Origin: Nectonema munidae
Lineage: Eukaryota; Nematomorpha; Nectonematoida; Nectonematidae
Assembly (NCBI GenBank): GCA_030549495.1
Contig: JAUIRK010000964.1
Span: 682,001 to 746,000 of the forward strand
Direction of reading: 5' to 3'
Length of the DNA: 64,000 bases
In this document: one piece after another, positions 22,034 to 33,046 of the stretch
Layout of the letters: each line of letters opens with the position of its first letter
Position numbering within the stretch: the first letter of the stretch is position 1
Position numbers and translations under genes: made by a program
The notes under the pieces: generated by a model
Told to the model about the DNA's origin: nothing
The model's database searches: none
What the model saw: the letters and a program-made list of their open reading frames with translations, nothing else

Positions 22034-23140
22034 GCGACAGTCGCGACACTAAAATAGATGAATAGGATATAGGGAAATACCAAACGACAATAAAAAGATA
22101 TGCTGCGACGTATGGCGACACAAATAAAATAGGAAAACATAAAGCGACAGTCGCGACACTGAAATAGATGAATAGGATATAGGGAAATAGCAAGCGACAA
22201 TAAAAAGATATGCTGCGACGTATGGCGACACAAATAAAATAGGAAAATATAAACCGACAGTCGCGACACTAAAATAGATGAAAGGGATATAGGGGAATAG
22301 CAAACGACAATAAAAAGATATGTTGCGAAGTATGGCGACTCAAATAAAATAGGAAAATATAAAGCGACAGTCGCGACACTAAAATAAATGAAAGGGAAAT
22401 AGCAAGCGACAATAAAAAGATATGCTGCGACGTATGGCGACACTAAAATAGATGAAAGGGATATAGGGGAATACCAAGCGACAATAAAAAGATATGCTGC
22501 GACGTATGGCGACACTAAAATAGATGAAAGGGATATAGGGGAATACCAAGCGACAATAAAAAGATATGCTGCGACGTATGGCGACACAAATAAAATAGGA
22601 AAATATAAAGCGACAGTCGCGACACTAAAAGAGATATAGGGGAATAGCAAGCGACAATAAAAAGATATGCTGCGACGTATGGCGACTCAAATAAAATAGG
22701 AAAATATAAAGCGACAGTCGCGACACTAAAATAGATGAAAGGGATATAGGGAAATACCAAGCGACAATAAAAAGATATGCTTCGACGTATGGCGACACAA
22801 ATAAAATAGGAAAATATAAAGCGACAGTCGCGACACTAAAATAGATGAAAGGGATATAGGGGAATACCAAGCGACAATAAAAAGATATGTTGCAACGTAT
22901 GGCGACACAAATAAAATAGGAAAATATAAAGCGATAGTCGCGACACTAAAATAGATAAAAGGGATATAGGGGGATACAAAGCGACAACAAAAAGATATGC
23001 TGCGACGTATGGCGACACAAATAAAATAGAAAAATATAAAGCGACAGTCGCGACACTAAAATAGATGAAAGAGATATAGGGGAATACCAAGCGACAATAA
23101 AAAGATATGTTGCGACGTATGGCGACACAATTAAATAGGG
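22034..23140. repeat. 110-bp satellite, about ten units, some truncated
   Basis: Full units start GCGACAGTCGCGACAC at 22034, 22144, 22254 and 22364, and continue to about 23140. Each contains GATATAGGGGAATACC, AAGCGACAATAAAAAGATAT, GCTGCGACGTATGGCGACAC and AATAAAATAGGAAAATATAA. Between about 22400 and 22540 the start is replaced by GGCGACACT joined directly to the previous unit, giving shorter units of about 70 bp. The motif GCGAC occurs about five times per unit and GTCGCGAC is palindromic. Overlapping minus-strand frames (SRLSLYIFLFYLCRHTSQHI) are repeat-derived and not a gene. Confidence 0.9.
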
Positions 23141-23379
23141 ATATATAACGTGACACATAGACATAAGTATGTACGTATAACAAAATCTTTGGTATAGATT
23201 TTGACTAGAGTATAGACTAGCAATTTTGAAACTGACGTGCAAGTGTCAAATTTACATAATAATGTAAAAATTTGAATCGCTATTTACAAAACATTGAGAC
23301 CTTATGGCCAAAAATGCATGTCATTTTCGTAATCTACGCAAAAAATTACCCCAGAAAAGGGCTTTCTCTGCTCAGTAAT

Positions 23380-23880
23380 TTTTTGGTTGTTGGACAGTGT
23401 AATGAATCAATAGACTTGAAATACAAATTTTTTAAGGTTCGTAGTTTGCCAATTCATTTAAATAAAAAATTCATGAAATACTTAGTTCCCACGCAATGTA
23501 TAGCACATAAAGAATCAATGCTCGAATACTTTGGCAAACATCCTTGAAAACAGTGCGTAAGATTTAAACGAATCAGATTTGGTTATAAAGTTTGGTGTGC
23601 CTGCACATACGATGCTTATTTTATTCACTTGGCTTTTTATAAAGGTAAATCTGTTTACAAAAAAGTAGAAGAAAAATTTAAGGGAAAAGTTGGCACAACA
23701 ATTTTGAACGCTATTGAAAACTTTGCTGAAGATAAAAAGAATTTGCCTTACTCCTTGTTGGCGGTTCTTTATTTTTATCCGAAAAGTTAATGAAAAAAGT
23801 TCTACCTTCAGTTTATGGTTTTACAGGAACGCTAAAAGAAAGACGCTTCTCTACATATAATTAGTTGGAATAAGGGTAAA
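23380..23880 (+). pseudogene. piggyBac transposase remnant (PGBD3/4-like)
   Basis: Reading forward: KYKFFKVRSLPIHLNKKFMK, then CIAHKESMLEYFGKHP, a stop, then RFKRIRFGYKVWCACTYDAY, EEKFKGKVGTTILNAIENF and AEDKKNLPYSLL, then in another frame KLMKKVLPSVYGFTGTLKE. This is the order of the catalytic core in PGBD3/4-like piggyBac proteins (DESMxxYFGKH, RFGYKxW, FDNFFTS, TGTxREN). The first catalytic Asp position reads Lys (HKESM), and the FDNFFTS region is disrupted. Downstream (23.9-25.0 kb) no further homology could be followed. The first 235 bp are nearly identical to 30049-30284. Confidence 0.75.
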
Positions 23881-25500
23881 AAATAGTACTCGTTTTTACT
23901 TGGATGCTCAGTATTTACACAAAAAAACTGGCTGATTGAAATCTTTATTAGATTTCAGGAGACAAATTTCAAGATACTATTTAAATAAGTTGGGTAATGC
24001 TTCTTTGATTTTCGACATAATAGATGTAATAATGAAAAGAATCATTTAATTTCAAAAACCAAGAATGGTAAAAGATGTGAATTTGATATTTTTTATATAT
24101 ATCAAAAAATCTATATGAATGCCCTCATTTCTGTGGCACACAATATCAGAACGTTAAGCTCTTGATTTGTCTTGAGTTACTCATTAATAGACAAGTTTTT
24201 TTCAATTCAATATTTTTAATGAATAAGGTTATTTAGATCCTATAGTGAAATTTTAAATTTCCCCCTAAATACTTTCTAATATTGTGTCTGGAAACTTGAT
24301 AGCAACATTCTTCTAAATCATTATCAGATATCGAAAAATTATTATAGAGTTGGATAAATTTGAAAAAAATGAAGTTTTTTTATTACATATGATACATTCA
24401 CGAAGAATCAACTTATGGTTGAAGAAAGGAAACACCAAAAATCAAAGGTTTAAAGTCTACTCGAAAGGTAGGCTAAGACGGGAAGAGGTAAAAGCTGCAA
24501 AAGTAGTAGAAAAATAATTTAGATTTCGATTTTTAAATGAAAAAATCGAATATTATAAAGATAATGAAGACTTCTTAGACAAAGAAGCAAAGCAACGAAC
24601 AAACCACAATTTTATTCATGAGTTAAGTTTGAAAGTTGATTGTTGAGTTCTGAAAAATTAAAATCATCTAAGCAGGCAATATCAAAGTTTGGGCTAGAGT
24701 GACTATTTCCAAAACGAAAAATTCTCATTCTCGCAGACAATGTTTTGCAGTGTCATTAAACTCTACTAAAACTAGGTTATCAATAAATAAAATTGGAAGT
24801 AGTAGTAAGCTCTCTTGTGATTGATTATTATCATCATTCATAACTAATCTTACACTCTTTCTGAAAACTTATGAGTTCCACTTTGTGTGTTTAAACCCAA
24901 ACGTTAGTTATGTGATGATCTACATACATAATTATCATTAATAAATAAAGACTCATCTTTTTTTTTTATAAAAATCCAATCATAAAAAAGTTTTTTGTTC
25001 CTAGAATTCATACTAGAAAAAAAGAATTTCCACATGTGGAACGTGACCTTTCATAAAAAACTATATAGCAAATTTTCTTAAAGGCAATTAAAACTAACTA
25101 GTACTTTAAGGTCATCTAAATTATGTTTATGTATTCAATCAAATTTTGATTAGGGGTCTATGACGTCCCAAAAAGTGGGGTCACACAAATTCTAGATCTT
25201 TTGTAATAGGGAGGTAGTTTTCACCAGGACGTTGTCTTTTTACGTAGAATAATTGAAAGAAGCAGTATTGATTTTTAAAAACAGTGAACAAAGTAAAATT
25301 TAGCATTTGTAACAATTATATTTTCATTTAAACGCAACAAGTATTGTTTTTTCTAATAGTTTTTAAGTTATAGCTGTCATTTCTCTGCTTGATGCGATTT
25401 TAAAATATTTTTTGTAAAAATTTTTTTATTACTGCCGGCTATTAAAATGACAAATAAGAAGATAATTTGTGTTGCATTAATAATAATTGTAATTCAGTAA
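23881..25500. other. AT-rich stretch, no gene seen
   Basis: It may include decayed 3' sequence of the piggyBac remnant. Stops are frequent in all frames and no repeat structure was recognised. Confidence 0.45.
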
Positions 25501-25519
25501 TAATACTTACCCTCAACTT

Positions 25520-27085
25520 CATAAAACAATTCTTGAATTTGCAACAGCAGGTGCCGATGCCCACAGATGAACTGATGTATTAAATGCTTGACAAACCTTG
25601 GATGACTTGCATGCAGCAAAAGGGTATTTCATAAGTCGCCAAGCATTGTATCTCTTCGCCTTCTTCCAAGAAAACTAAACACACTTGATGGAAAACGTCA
25701 TGTACGTAATTAAAATTCGAAAAGCTAAGAATAATCCTAAAAGTAAACATCAAGTTTTCACATTTGCGACAAAACAATATATGCAAGACATAGCTTCACT
25801 ACTTAGTTCGGTAAATGTGTTTTATTTATCTTTTGATGATAAGGCTAAAGTCCCAATAGGAGTTAATGCAGCTACAAAACAGTCTCCTCTTGATTGCATG
25901 TATATTATGAAATTCGTCTACCTGATCATGACTTTGTTAAGGCTACACGGCATAAATTAACACCATCAGTTTATGCTGCATGTAAAATTCGTTTAACATC
26001 TTTTAAAGCTGTCCCAGAAATATCCTATTCAGGCGCAGTGGAAAATATTAATCAAGCACTCATATTCACATTGATGGGACTTTGACCAATTAATGCTATT
26101 GGACCAATTTCAAGATGTTGTTAAACGTGATGATAAAATTAATTGCAATGATTTTTTCTAATGGTGGACCTGATGATAATCCTCGATTTCCCAAAACACT
26201 TGATGTTGCAATACAACATTTTAAAAATTATAGTTTTGATACATTTTTAGTATCAACTCATGCTGCGGGCATGTCTGCCTTTAATCATATAGAACAACGA
26301 ATGGCTCCTTTAAGCAAAGCACTAGCTGGCTTAATCCTTCTTTATGACACGTTTGGTAATCATCTTGACACTCAAAGACGAACAGTAGATATAGAGTTAG
26401 AAAAACGTAACTTTAAAAAAGCTGGTGAAGTTTGGAATGAACTGATGATAATATTCTGTGATTTATGAGTATGTGATAGATTGTAAAAAAGAGGGGGTAC
26501 CATATCATGAGAAATGGGTTTCAAAACACTGCCGTATATCTCAGTACTTTTTGCAGATAATTAAATGTACTGATACAAAGTGTTGTAAATCATTTCAGAC
26601 AAACTGGCTAAAGATATTTCCTGATCGTTTCCTTTCTGCTCCAGTTCAAGTTCGACAAAATCCTGGTGGTCCAAATGTTCCTCTTCCAAGCCATACAAAG
26701 TCAACTGACCGTTTTCCCGATATATGGAAACGGCTTGCTATCAATCAATTGGTTCCTCAAAATGAATACAAAGTTCTACCATACGACATGTATTGTCCAA
26801 GCTTAAGATCCATAATAATTAATAGTAGAGTTTGCAAAACCTGTGGAATTTATCATCCAAGCGTTGCAGCTGTAAAGCGGCATAAATAAGTTGATTGTGA
26901 TGACCATCAACTGAATGAAAACACAAATGTAGAAGAAAGTGAAGATGATGAAAAAACTCGAGATAGTGTAGAAGATGAATGCCCAATCCTTAACATTTTT
27001 GATTTACTGTTGAATAGCGCTTTTATAGAAGTTGAAGAGATGCACTTAGAGTTTAGACAAGAGGGAGGTGTCATATATGTATGAC
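25520..27085 (+). pseudogene. Broken copy of an unnamed transposase-like family (possible DDE fold)
   Basis: Plus-strand pieces, in order and in more than one frame: TILEFATAGADAH; CQTLDDLHAAKGYFISRQAL; GKRHVRN; KQYMQDIASLLSSVNVFYLS followed by FDDKAKVPIG; RLPDHDFVKATRHKLTPSVY; SNGGPDDNPRFPKTLDVAIQ; AAGMSAFNHIEQRMAPLSKA; GNHLDTQRRTVDIELEKRNF; KHCRISQYFLQIIKCTDTKC; YKVLPYDMYCPSLRSI; CKTCGIYHPSVAAVKRHK; an acidic tail to about 27085. I know the phrases from multicopy uncharacterised arthropod and cnidarian proteins. FDDKAKVPIG, a GGPDDNPR Asp, and HIEQRMAPLS would be plausible D, D and E of an RNase H-like transposase; that is inference. The C-terminal CxxC...HK looks like a zinc knuckle. The copy is broken in several places. 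Confidence 0.72.
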
Positions 27086-28149
27086 CCTTAGAAATACACT
27101 TTTTTGAATAGATGCAAATTTTTGCAATCTGTATTTTTAAAATCAAATCTTATTAATTTTTATGGATAAAAATATTTTTCCAATAAATAATAAAACAACT
27201 TATTAAATTTATAATTTTAAAACATAAGTAATTAATATTTTTAAACAAATATCAAAAATAATTACTCAAATAAAAAAAGTTACTTGCCATTTAAAAAATG
27301 AATATATTCTTGCGTTTGAAAGGCGAGAATTTTTTAAAAGTGGCGAGGTCAGCTCTAGCTGTGAGTGAAAAGTTATAAACAATTTACCCCTCGTGTCACA
27401 AAATTGTTACAGACCAACCTATTTTTTTCAAATTAAAGGAAACGAAGAATATTAATTCTTGGCCAATAGGTTTCACCAAAACATATCTCTCAGTCTTTAC
27501 CCTAATAAAAGATATTAATAGAAATTAAAATTTTTATTGTTTAAAAAATAAAAGGAATTCTTGCAGTCTTGAATTAATATTCTAGTGAATATACATTGTT
27601 AAAAACTAGGTATTTTTTACCACTTTTTATAGAAAATAATTTTCAAAAATGGGAAATTTATTAGTTAAAATAAAATAAGCAATAAATATTTGAAAGAAGA
27701 TAAAAATAAAAGAGCGAGTATTTTTCCAAAAAATGAATAAATTTTATTCATGCAGAACAGCACGACTTATCTAACGATGCCAGGTGATTAGGCAACGAAA
27801 AGAAGTCTTTGTTAGAAGCATTGAAGATAAAATGGGAGAGGGAGAGTGAAAGAACAACTGTGATTATTAAATACGCATTAAACGTCATGATAATGAGCAT
27901 CAAAGCGAAACTGAAAACGGTAACAAGTGCATAGAGAAGTGAGTCCAAGATCTTGAGTATCAAACTTTTCCTTCTCATTCTAAGGAAAAAAATGAGGTAG
28001 GAGCAAGAAACCAGTTCAAATTTACATAAAAAAGACAAAGCCTCCTCATTCTCATTTTCGTTAAAATGATTTACGATTTTTAAGAAAAACTTTTAATGGG
28101 GCGGAAGAGGGAAATTTTAGCATGTGAAGTCAAAGTCATCTGTATTAAG
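27086..28149. other. AT-rich stretch, no gene seen
   Basis: No domain, repeat or RNA gene recognised. The 96-codon minus-strand open frame at 27748-28038 is hydrophobic, without homology I can see. Confidence 0.45.
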
Positions 28150-28643
28150 CATACAGACCGCATTCGGCTCACCAAGTGTTGAAGTGCGGCCCTCCAAGTA
28201 TTTTTTGGCAAAAAATCAATAATTTAAACTTGAATTTCGATTTTTAAATTTCTTTTTACATTACAACGCAATTTATTGATTTTATAAGTATGTTGTTTCT
28301 AAATTTTCAAAAATTATAACTTGTTTGGCACGACTTTGCAAACTTGAATATTAATAAATCAGAACAGAACAAAACTAGACAGTTTCTGCTGGCCCGGATT
28401 TAACTTCTGAGATTGATAAAATTCATCAAATGATGAGATATCAAATTTCTGGAAAATCGGAAAAGAAAAATTAAAAATAAAACTCCATTTAAGCTATTTT
28501 AATGCTTTTAAATAAATTTATTCTGTTATTAGTGGTTTCAAACATGAATATGCGTGACATTCGAACACCGGGTTTTTATGGGCTCCGCAAGAGCTCTAAA
28601 ATTCGAAGTGCGGCACGTGAGTGATTTAAGTTTGACACCCCTG
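28150..28643. mobile_element. Non-autonomous hAT remnant, right end clear, left end degenerate
   Basis: Reading inward from 28643 the end is CAGGGGTGTCAAACTTAAAT, a classic hAT terminus, followed by GTGCCGCACTTCG. Near 28150 the sequence CAGACCGCATTCGGCTCACC and then GAAGTGCGGCCCTCCAAG looks like the degraded opposite end, sharing the GTGCGGC subterminal motif. The flank after 28643 is ATATATAT, too simple to support a duplication. No coding capacity. Confidence 0.6.
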
Positions 28644-29511
28644 ATATATATCATGTACCAATCGAAGTTGGAATCACTTTAAAATGTATTGTTTGAAAGA
28701 ACAATGAAAACTCGTTTCCTCTTATAAATAAGTAAAAAAAAGTAAAGAAGTCTAGCATTTGTTCTGTTCTGACAGTTTTGAAACTTCCCAATCAATTTAT
28801 AAACATTTTTTGAAAGATAAGCCACACTATTTATTACTTTTTAACAAATTCAGGTTTCAAAATAGAGAGTTTCATTATTTAAAGTTTATAAAATAACGAT
28901 TTTCTTGCTTTTATTCTAATGAATTTTTATTAGAAACCGTTTTAATGTGAAATAAGTAAAGTAGAAATGAATCAGCATGTGTGTTAATCAGTAAAATAAA
29001 GGGATCAAGATTAAAAATAGGAGGAGGATAAAAATGTTTGAACATACCGCGTGATTAAATTGATTTCATTTCGTTCACACAATCTTTTGAAGGAATTGGA
29101 ATGATCAGAGGATTGATGGCATTCATCGTTTGTATCTGGAAGTAACGAACTTCTACAAGGGTTTGTATTTGTTTGAACATACATTTTTTGTCGGCAATAT
29201 TTCATGCCTTCGTAGCAAAAAGAAAGTATGATAACAAAGAGACAGCTTCCCACAAATTCTTAAATATCGATTTATAAAAAGTTTAAAAGGATTATTCCCA
29301 TGAAAAAATAGGAAATGACAAATTGATGCCAACCTCAAGAAAACTTATTTTTAAAAACACTTATAATTTCAATGTTCCGCAACTAATATTTATTTAATTT
29401 GGACATTTTAAATTAAGTGAATTTTCTTTAAATATTAATAATTTTTCCTACATTTATATACAAACTGAAGAAACTAGTAATAACGAGCTGGGTTTGGACC
29501 TGTAAGCTTAG
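28644..29511. other. AT-rich stretch, no gene seen
   Basis: Two minus-strand open frames (29011-29338) have no recognisable domain; no repeat was noticed. Confidence 0.45.
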
Positions 29512-29713
29512 GATTTGATGGAACAGCAGTTATGAGTGGAAAAGTAAGAGGCATTCAAAAACGAATTCGCGAGAGAGTTCCATTTGAACTTACTTACATT
29601 ACATTATTTTGAGTAATTTTAAGGGCGTAATCTGTTCTTTTTAACTACTTTGCTTCTCCGAGAAAATATTGCTCCCGAATTGCCCCACTTCTAGAGGTCT
29701 AGAATCGCCACTG
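29512..29713 (+). pseudogene. hAT fragment (DUF4371/ZMYM-like transposase piece) and a nearby terminus
   Basis: Bases 29512-29605 read GFDGTAVMSGKVRGIQKRIR followed by ERVPFELTY. This matches the catalytic-Asp block (YDGAxxMSGKxxGVQ) of hAT transposases with a TTF/DUF4371 core. About 80 bp later CTAGAATCGCCACTG ends at 29713; inverted, CAGTGGCGATTCTAG resembles the ends of that hAT group. The piece may be the last scrap of an internally deleted copy. Only about 31 residues are readable. Confidence 0.55.
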
Positions 29714-30048
29714 CTCATACATACAATAAAATCATTAAATTTAGATGATACAACTTTTCTAAGATACAGTATTGAGATTAGTTTTTATCACAAATTCTAC
29801 ATTCACTTCCATAAGCTTTAGACTCGTTTATTTTTTCGAAGGTTTTTGCCAGAAGAACTATTTCAATTTATCATAAAGTTTGTTTTTAGTTTTAAAAGCT
29901 CTACAATTTTATTCAACATATTATTTAACTTTTGTAAGTTCGTATTTGATAGATTTTACAAATTTTTTTAGCTTGGAAATTTTAAATTGATATACAAAGC
30001 CGAGATTAGCGTTGAAGTTTTTCTATTTTGTTAAAAACTATATATATT
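29714..30048. other. AT-rich spacer, no gene seen
   Basis: Nothing recognised between the hAT terminus and the duplicated piggyBac piece. Confidence 0.45.
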
Positions 30049-30284
30049 ATTTTTGGTTGTTGGACAGTGTAATGAATCAATAGACTTGAAATACAAATTT
30101 TTTAAGGTTCGTAGTTTGCCAATTCATTTAAATAAAAAATTCATGAAATACTTAGTTCCCACGCAATGTATATAGCACATAAAGAATCAATGCTCGAATA
30201 CTTTGGCAAACATCCTTGAAAACAGTGCGTAAGATTTAAACGAATCAGATTTGTTTATAAAGTTTGCTGTACCTGCACATAGAT
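30049..30284 (+). repeat. Second copy of the piggyBac fragment at 23379-23612
   Basis: Starting at TTTTTGGTTGTTGGACAGTG it repeats the first copy almost base for base, with a TA insertion after ACGCAATGTA and a few substitutions. It ends abruptly after the TACCTGCACATA phrase, where the other copy continues into more transposase sequence. It includes the CIAHKESMLEYFGKH codons. Confidence 0.88.
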
Positions 30285-30400
30285 AATATAAGGTCCAACT
30301 CCGACTCCAAAATTTTTGAATGCTGACTCTGACTTCGACTCCCACTCCTTTTATGATACCTCCTCTAACTCCGACTCCCACTCCTTAACACTTTAGTTTA
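30285..30400. repeat. Degenerate CTCCGA hexamer tract
   Basis: Repeated CTCCGACTCC and ACTCCCACTCC phrases over about 110 bp. This GGAGTC-type array is the internal part of MITEs whose ends read CAGGGCTGCGGAGTCGG; such an end lies at about 33851-33867, beyond the piggyBac at 30732-33655. Confidence 0.65.
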
Positions 30401-31122
30401 ACACGTATACACACAGAAATACAGAGAATATTCAAGGAAAATCAGTTATATGACAATTACTGCTCTTTTATTTTGGAGTGAAAAACTGAAAACCATAAAA
30501 ATTAAAAATAAGAAGCTTACTTTTAGCAAAATTTAACAGGCGAAAACGTTGCAAGTTGGAAATCGAAACAGCGGAAGTTTTCACGAAAAAATGAATGCCA
30601 AAACAATTCGAGAAATATAAGATTGAATTAAATGACGAACTTGTGTGAGAGAGAAAATGTATGCTAAACACTTTGGTGAAGGATTTTTCATTACATCATC
30701 AACACTTGGTAAAGGATTTTTCATTACATCACCTTCGCAAAACGGACGATTATGCTATAGCATGCATTACGGGCCTTTGTGTGTGTATTGTATGTGTGTG
30801 TATGTGTTAGTGTATTATATATAGGAATGTGAAAATACGACATACAACATATCTATCTACATAGAAACTCCTCTTTGCGTATGAAACACAATCCTTGCCT
30901 TTTCCTAATATTCTTGAGAGATGCGAGTACCGCATAAACAAATATCCGCAATATATTATTTGACAGATGCAAAAGCAGAAAATAATAGAAATGTTTGATC
31001 ATGTGAAGAGGCGAAGAAGGATATTCATCATAATATTTATCATTTTACAATCTTTTGTTCCTCGAATAAAATTATTCTCATTTTATTCACTTGTTATTGT
31101 ATTGAATCACCCTGAGTTTTTC

Positions 31123-33046
31123 ATGCAGTCTGATAGCAGTTCCTCCTTCAATGAAGAATCGTCTGATTTTAGTTTTTTTGAAGAGACTATATCAAGCCAA
31201 AGTAGTTCAAGCTCGGAAGAGTTCGACCAAAATCTCACTTCTGTAGATAACGTCAAATACAGTTGGGAACCTCTTGTTGATACAAGGGGTAGACCTTTTT
31301 CCCAAAACATCAGAAATACAGGTGTTTCGCCTTCTGGGCCTAAAAGCCTTGCCTTGGGAGAAAAAAACATACTCAAATTTTTTTACCTGTTTTTCACTTC
31401 GGAACTTGTTCAGCAAATATATTCACAATCAAAGTTGAAAATGGAGTTGAATTACCGCTAATTTTTTTTTTATGATTTTCTATCATATTTCTTATCTATG
31501 CATGCATTGTGTTAATGATTGTATGTATGAATGAATTCGAGTCAAAACGCCCGAAACCAAAACGCCCGAAAACCCAAACGCCCGAAAACCCAAACGCCCG
31601 AAAACCAAAATGCCCAATACAAGAACGTCTGAAACATGAATCTACAAACAATATTTAAAAATTAAAGATTTTTTCTTCTATCTACTTTTTTCCAATTATA
31701 TCTTATATATTTTTCTAAGAATACGTTAAATTTAACACTGTTGTTTCACATGGATAAAAAATAGATACGAGATTCCTAATTTATCAATCTTATCGATTCG
31801 AACTACTCCTGAAATCTTGAACCAAAATCAGAAATTATTTATATTCTTGTTTTCCTGTTTAAATTAGTCACATCTTTTCTGGCTTCAAACTAATTTTCCG
31901 TTTAAATTGGTAGTTTAAATGTTTTTCAAACCAAAGAAATAATGTATTTTATGATCACTTCTTTCAAGCCAAATTGATCACTATCATTTAGTGTCAAATC
32001 GGCCGCTTTGAAAACTGTCCAAATAGAAAACTTCAAAAAATAGTAACGCCTGAATTATTATTTTCGGGCGTTTTGGTATCGGGATTTTTAATTTGAATGA
32101 CAAACTTTCTGCTGTAAGAATTTTGCACAATCATTTTAACGATGTTTGCTCCAAGTATTGGACACCGAACACATCTGTCACTATTGACGAACAATTGGTT
32201 TCCTTCAGAGGCGGGCGTAACTTCAAAATTTACGATCCTAAAAAGCAGAAAGTTTTTATTTATTAAGTGCGAAAATTTACGTGTCAGGCTTGGAAGATCG
32301 AAGTTATTTTTCTGCTCAAACTATTGTCAAAAGGCTTGTATTAAATTCAAATTTACCTGACGGCTGTGGCATTTTTATGGATCGTTTTTTTACGTCTCAT
32401 GAAATTGCAAAATGGGCATTTAGTAGAAATTTTACGATCTGTGGAACAGTTATGGCATCAAGAAGATTCGTTCCCAAGATTCTACAGCCAGCGTACCTAA
32501 AAACTCTTCGGTTGAACGAATGTGATTCTCGCATCATTTATTCTAGAGAGGCTTCCTTATCTGCATATATTCCAAAAAAGCACGCCAAGCGAAACTTTAA
32601 AGTTGTCTACATTCTTTCCTCCCAACACAGAAACAAGTTCTATCTCCTGCAAACCAGAACCTTTGCTTGAATATAATGAATTCAAAAGTGGCGTTGATGT
32701 GGGGAACAGAATGCTCAAACAGTATAGAAGATATAAACCCTGCAGAAGATGGACAAGGTGTGTGTTTAGCAACTACCTTGATATCGCATGCCTCAATTCT
32801 TTCATCATCGCTCAGTTCAATGCTCCTGAAGAATTTCCATCTGTGAGAAGTAGGGGAAGGAAAGTCTTGATAAAAAAACTTTCTCTACTTCTCAACGAAG
32901 AATCAATGAAATTGAGGGCTGCAGCCTCCAACATGAACTTGAAAACAATCACACTCTTGAGCTATTACGGGTTTTCTCCAAACTTTGCACCACAAACTAC
33001 AAATTTTCGAGGATTATGTTCTTTGTGTCTACCCAAAAAAAAGTAG
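31123..33046 (+). pseudogene. piggyBac transposase gene, broken, with MITE inserted
   Basis: The likely start is ATG at 31123 (MQSDSSSSFNEESSDFSFFEE, acidic/Ser-rich), running to NYR at about 31458 with KYSWEPLVDTRGRPFSQNIR aligning to KYFWE/TRYFWE of the copy at 8239-10156. After the MITE it resumes at about 32088: NLNDKLSAVRILHNHF, VTIDEQLVSFRGG (first Asp), GCGIFMDRFFTSHE (second Asp), GTVMASRRFVPKIL, KSGVDVGNRM (third Asp), RRWTRCVFSNYLDIACLNS, LLSYYGFSPNF, ending with a shortened Cys region CSLCLPKKK at 33046. About 85 residues between NYR and NLNDK are missing, part of the segment after FRGG is lost, and two frame changes occur. All three catalytic Asp codons survive but not in one frame. 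Confidence 0.85.
31542..32075. mobile_element. MITE-like insertion with AAAACGCCCGAAA ends inside the second piggyBac
   Basis: The left side has four tandem phrases of AAACGCCCGAAAACCC type (31544-31610). The right side has TTTTCGGGCGTTTTGG (32061-32076), the inverse. The interior is AT-rich and non-coding. It sits where the transposase should have about 85 residues, so insertion was accompanied or followed by a deletion. Confidence 0.7.

Noticed and set aside
22027-23242. Overlapping minus-strand frames rich in YIFLFYLCRHTSQHI, looking like membrane proteins
   Set aside because: They are translations of the 110-bp satellite in shifting frames. Hydrophobicity comes from the AT-rich unit.
27748-28038. 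96-codon hydrophobic minus-strand frame as a membrane protein
   Set aside because: There is no signal, domain or context support, and the AT-rich sequence makes such frames common.
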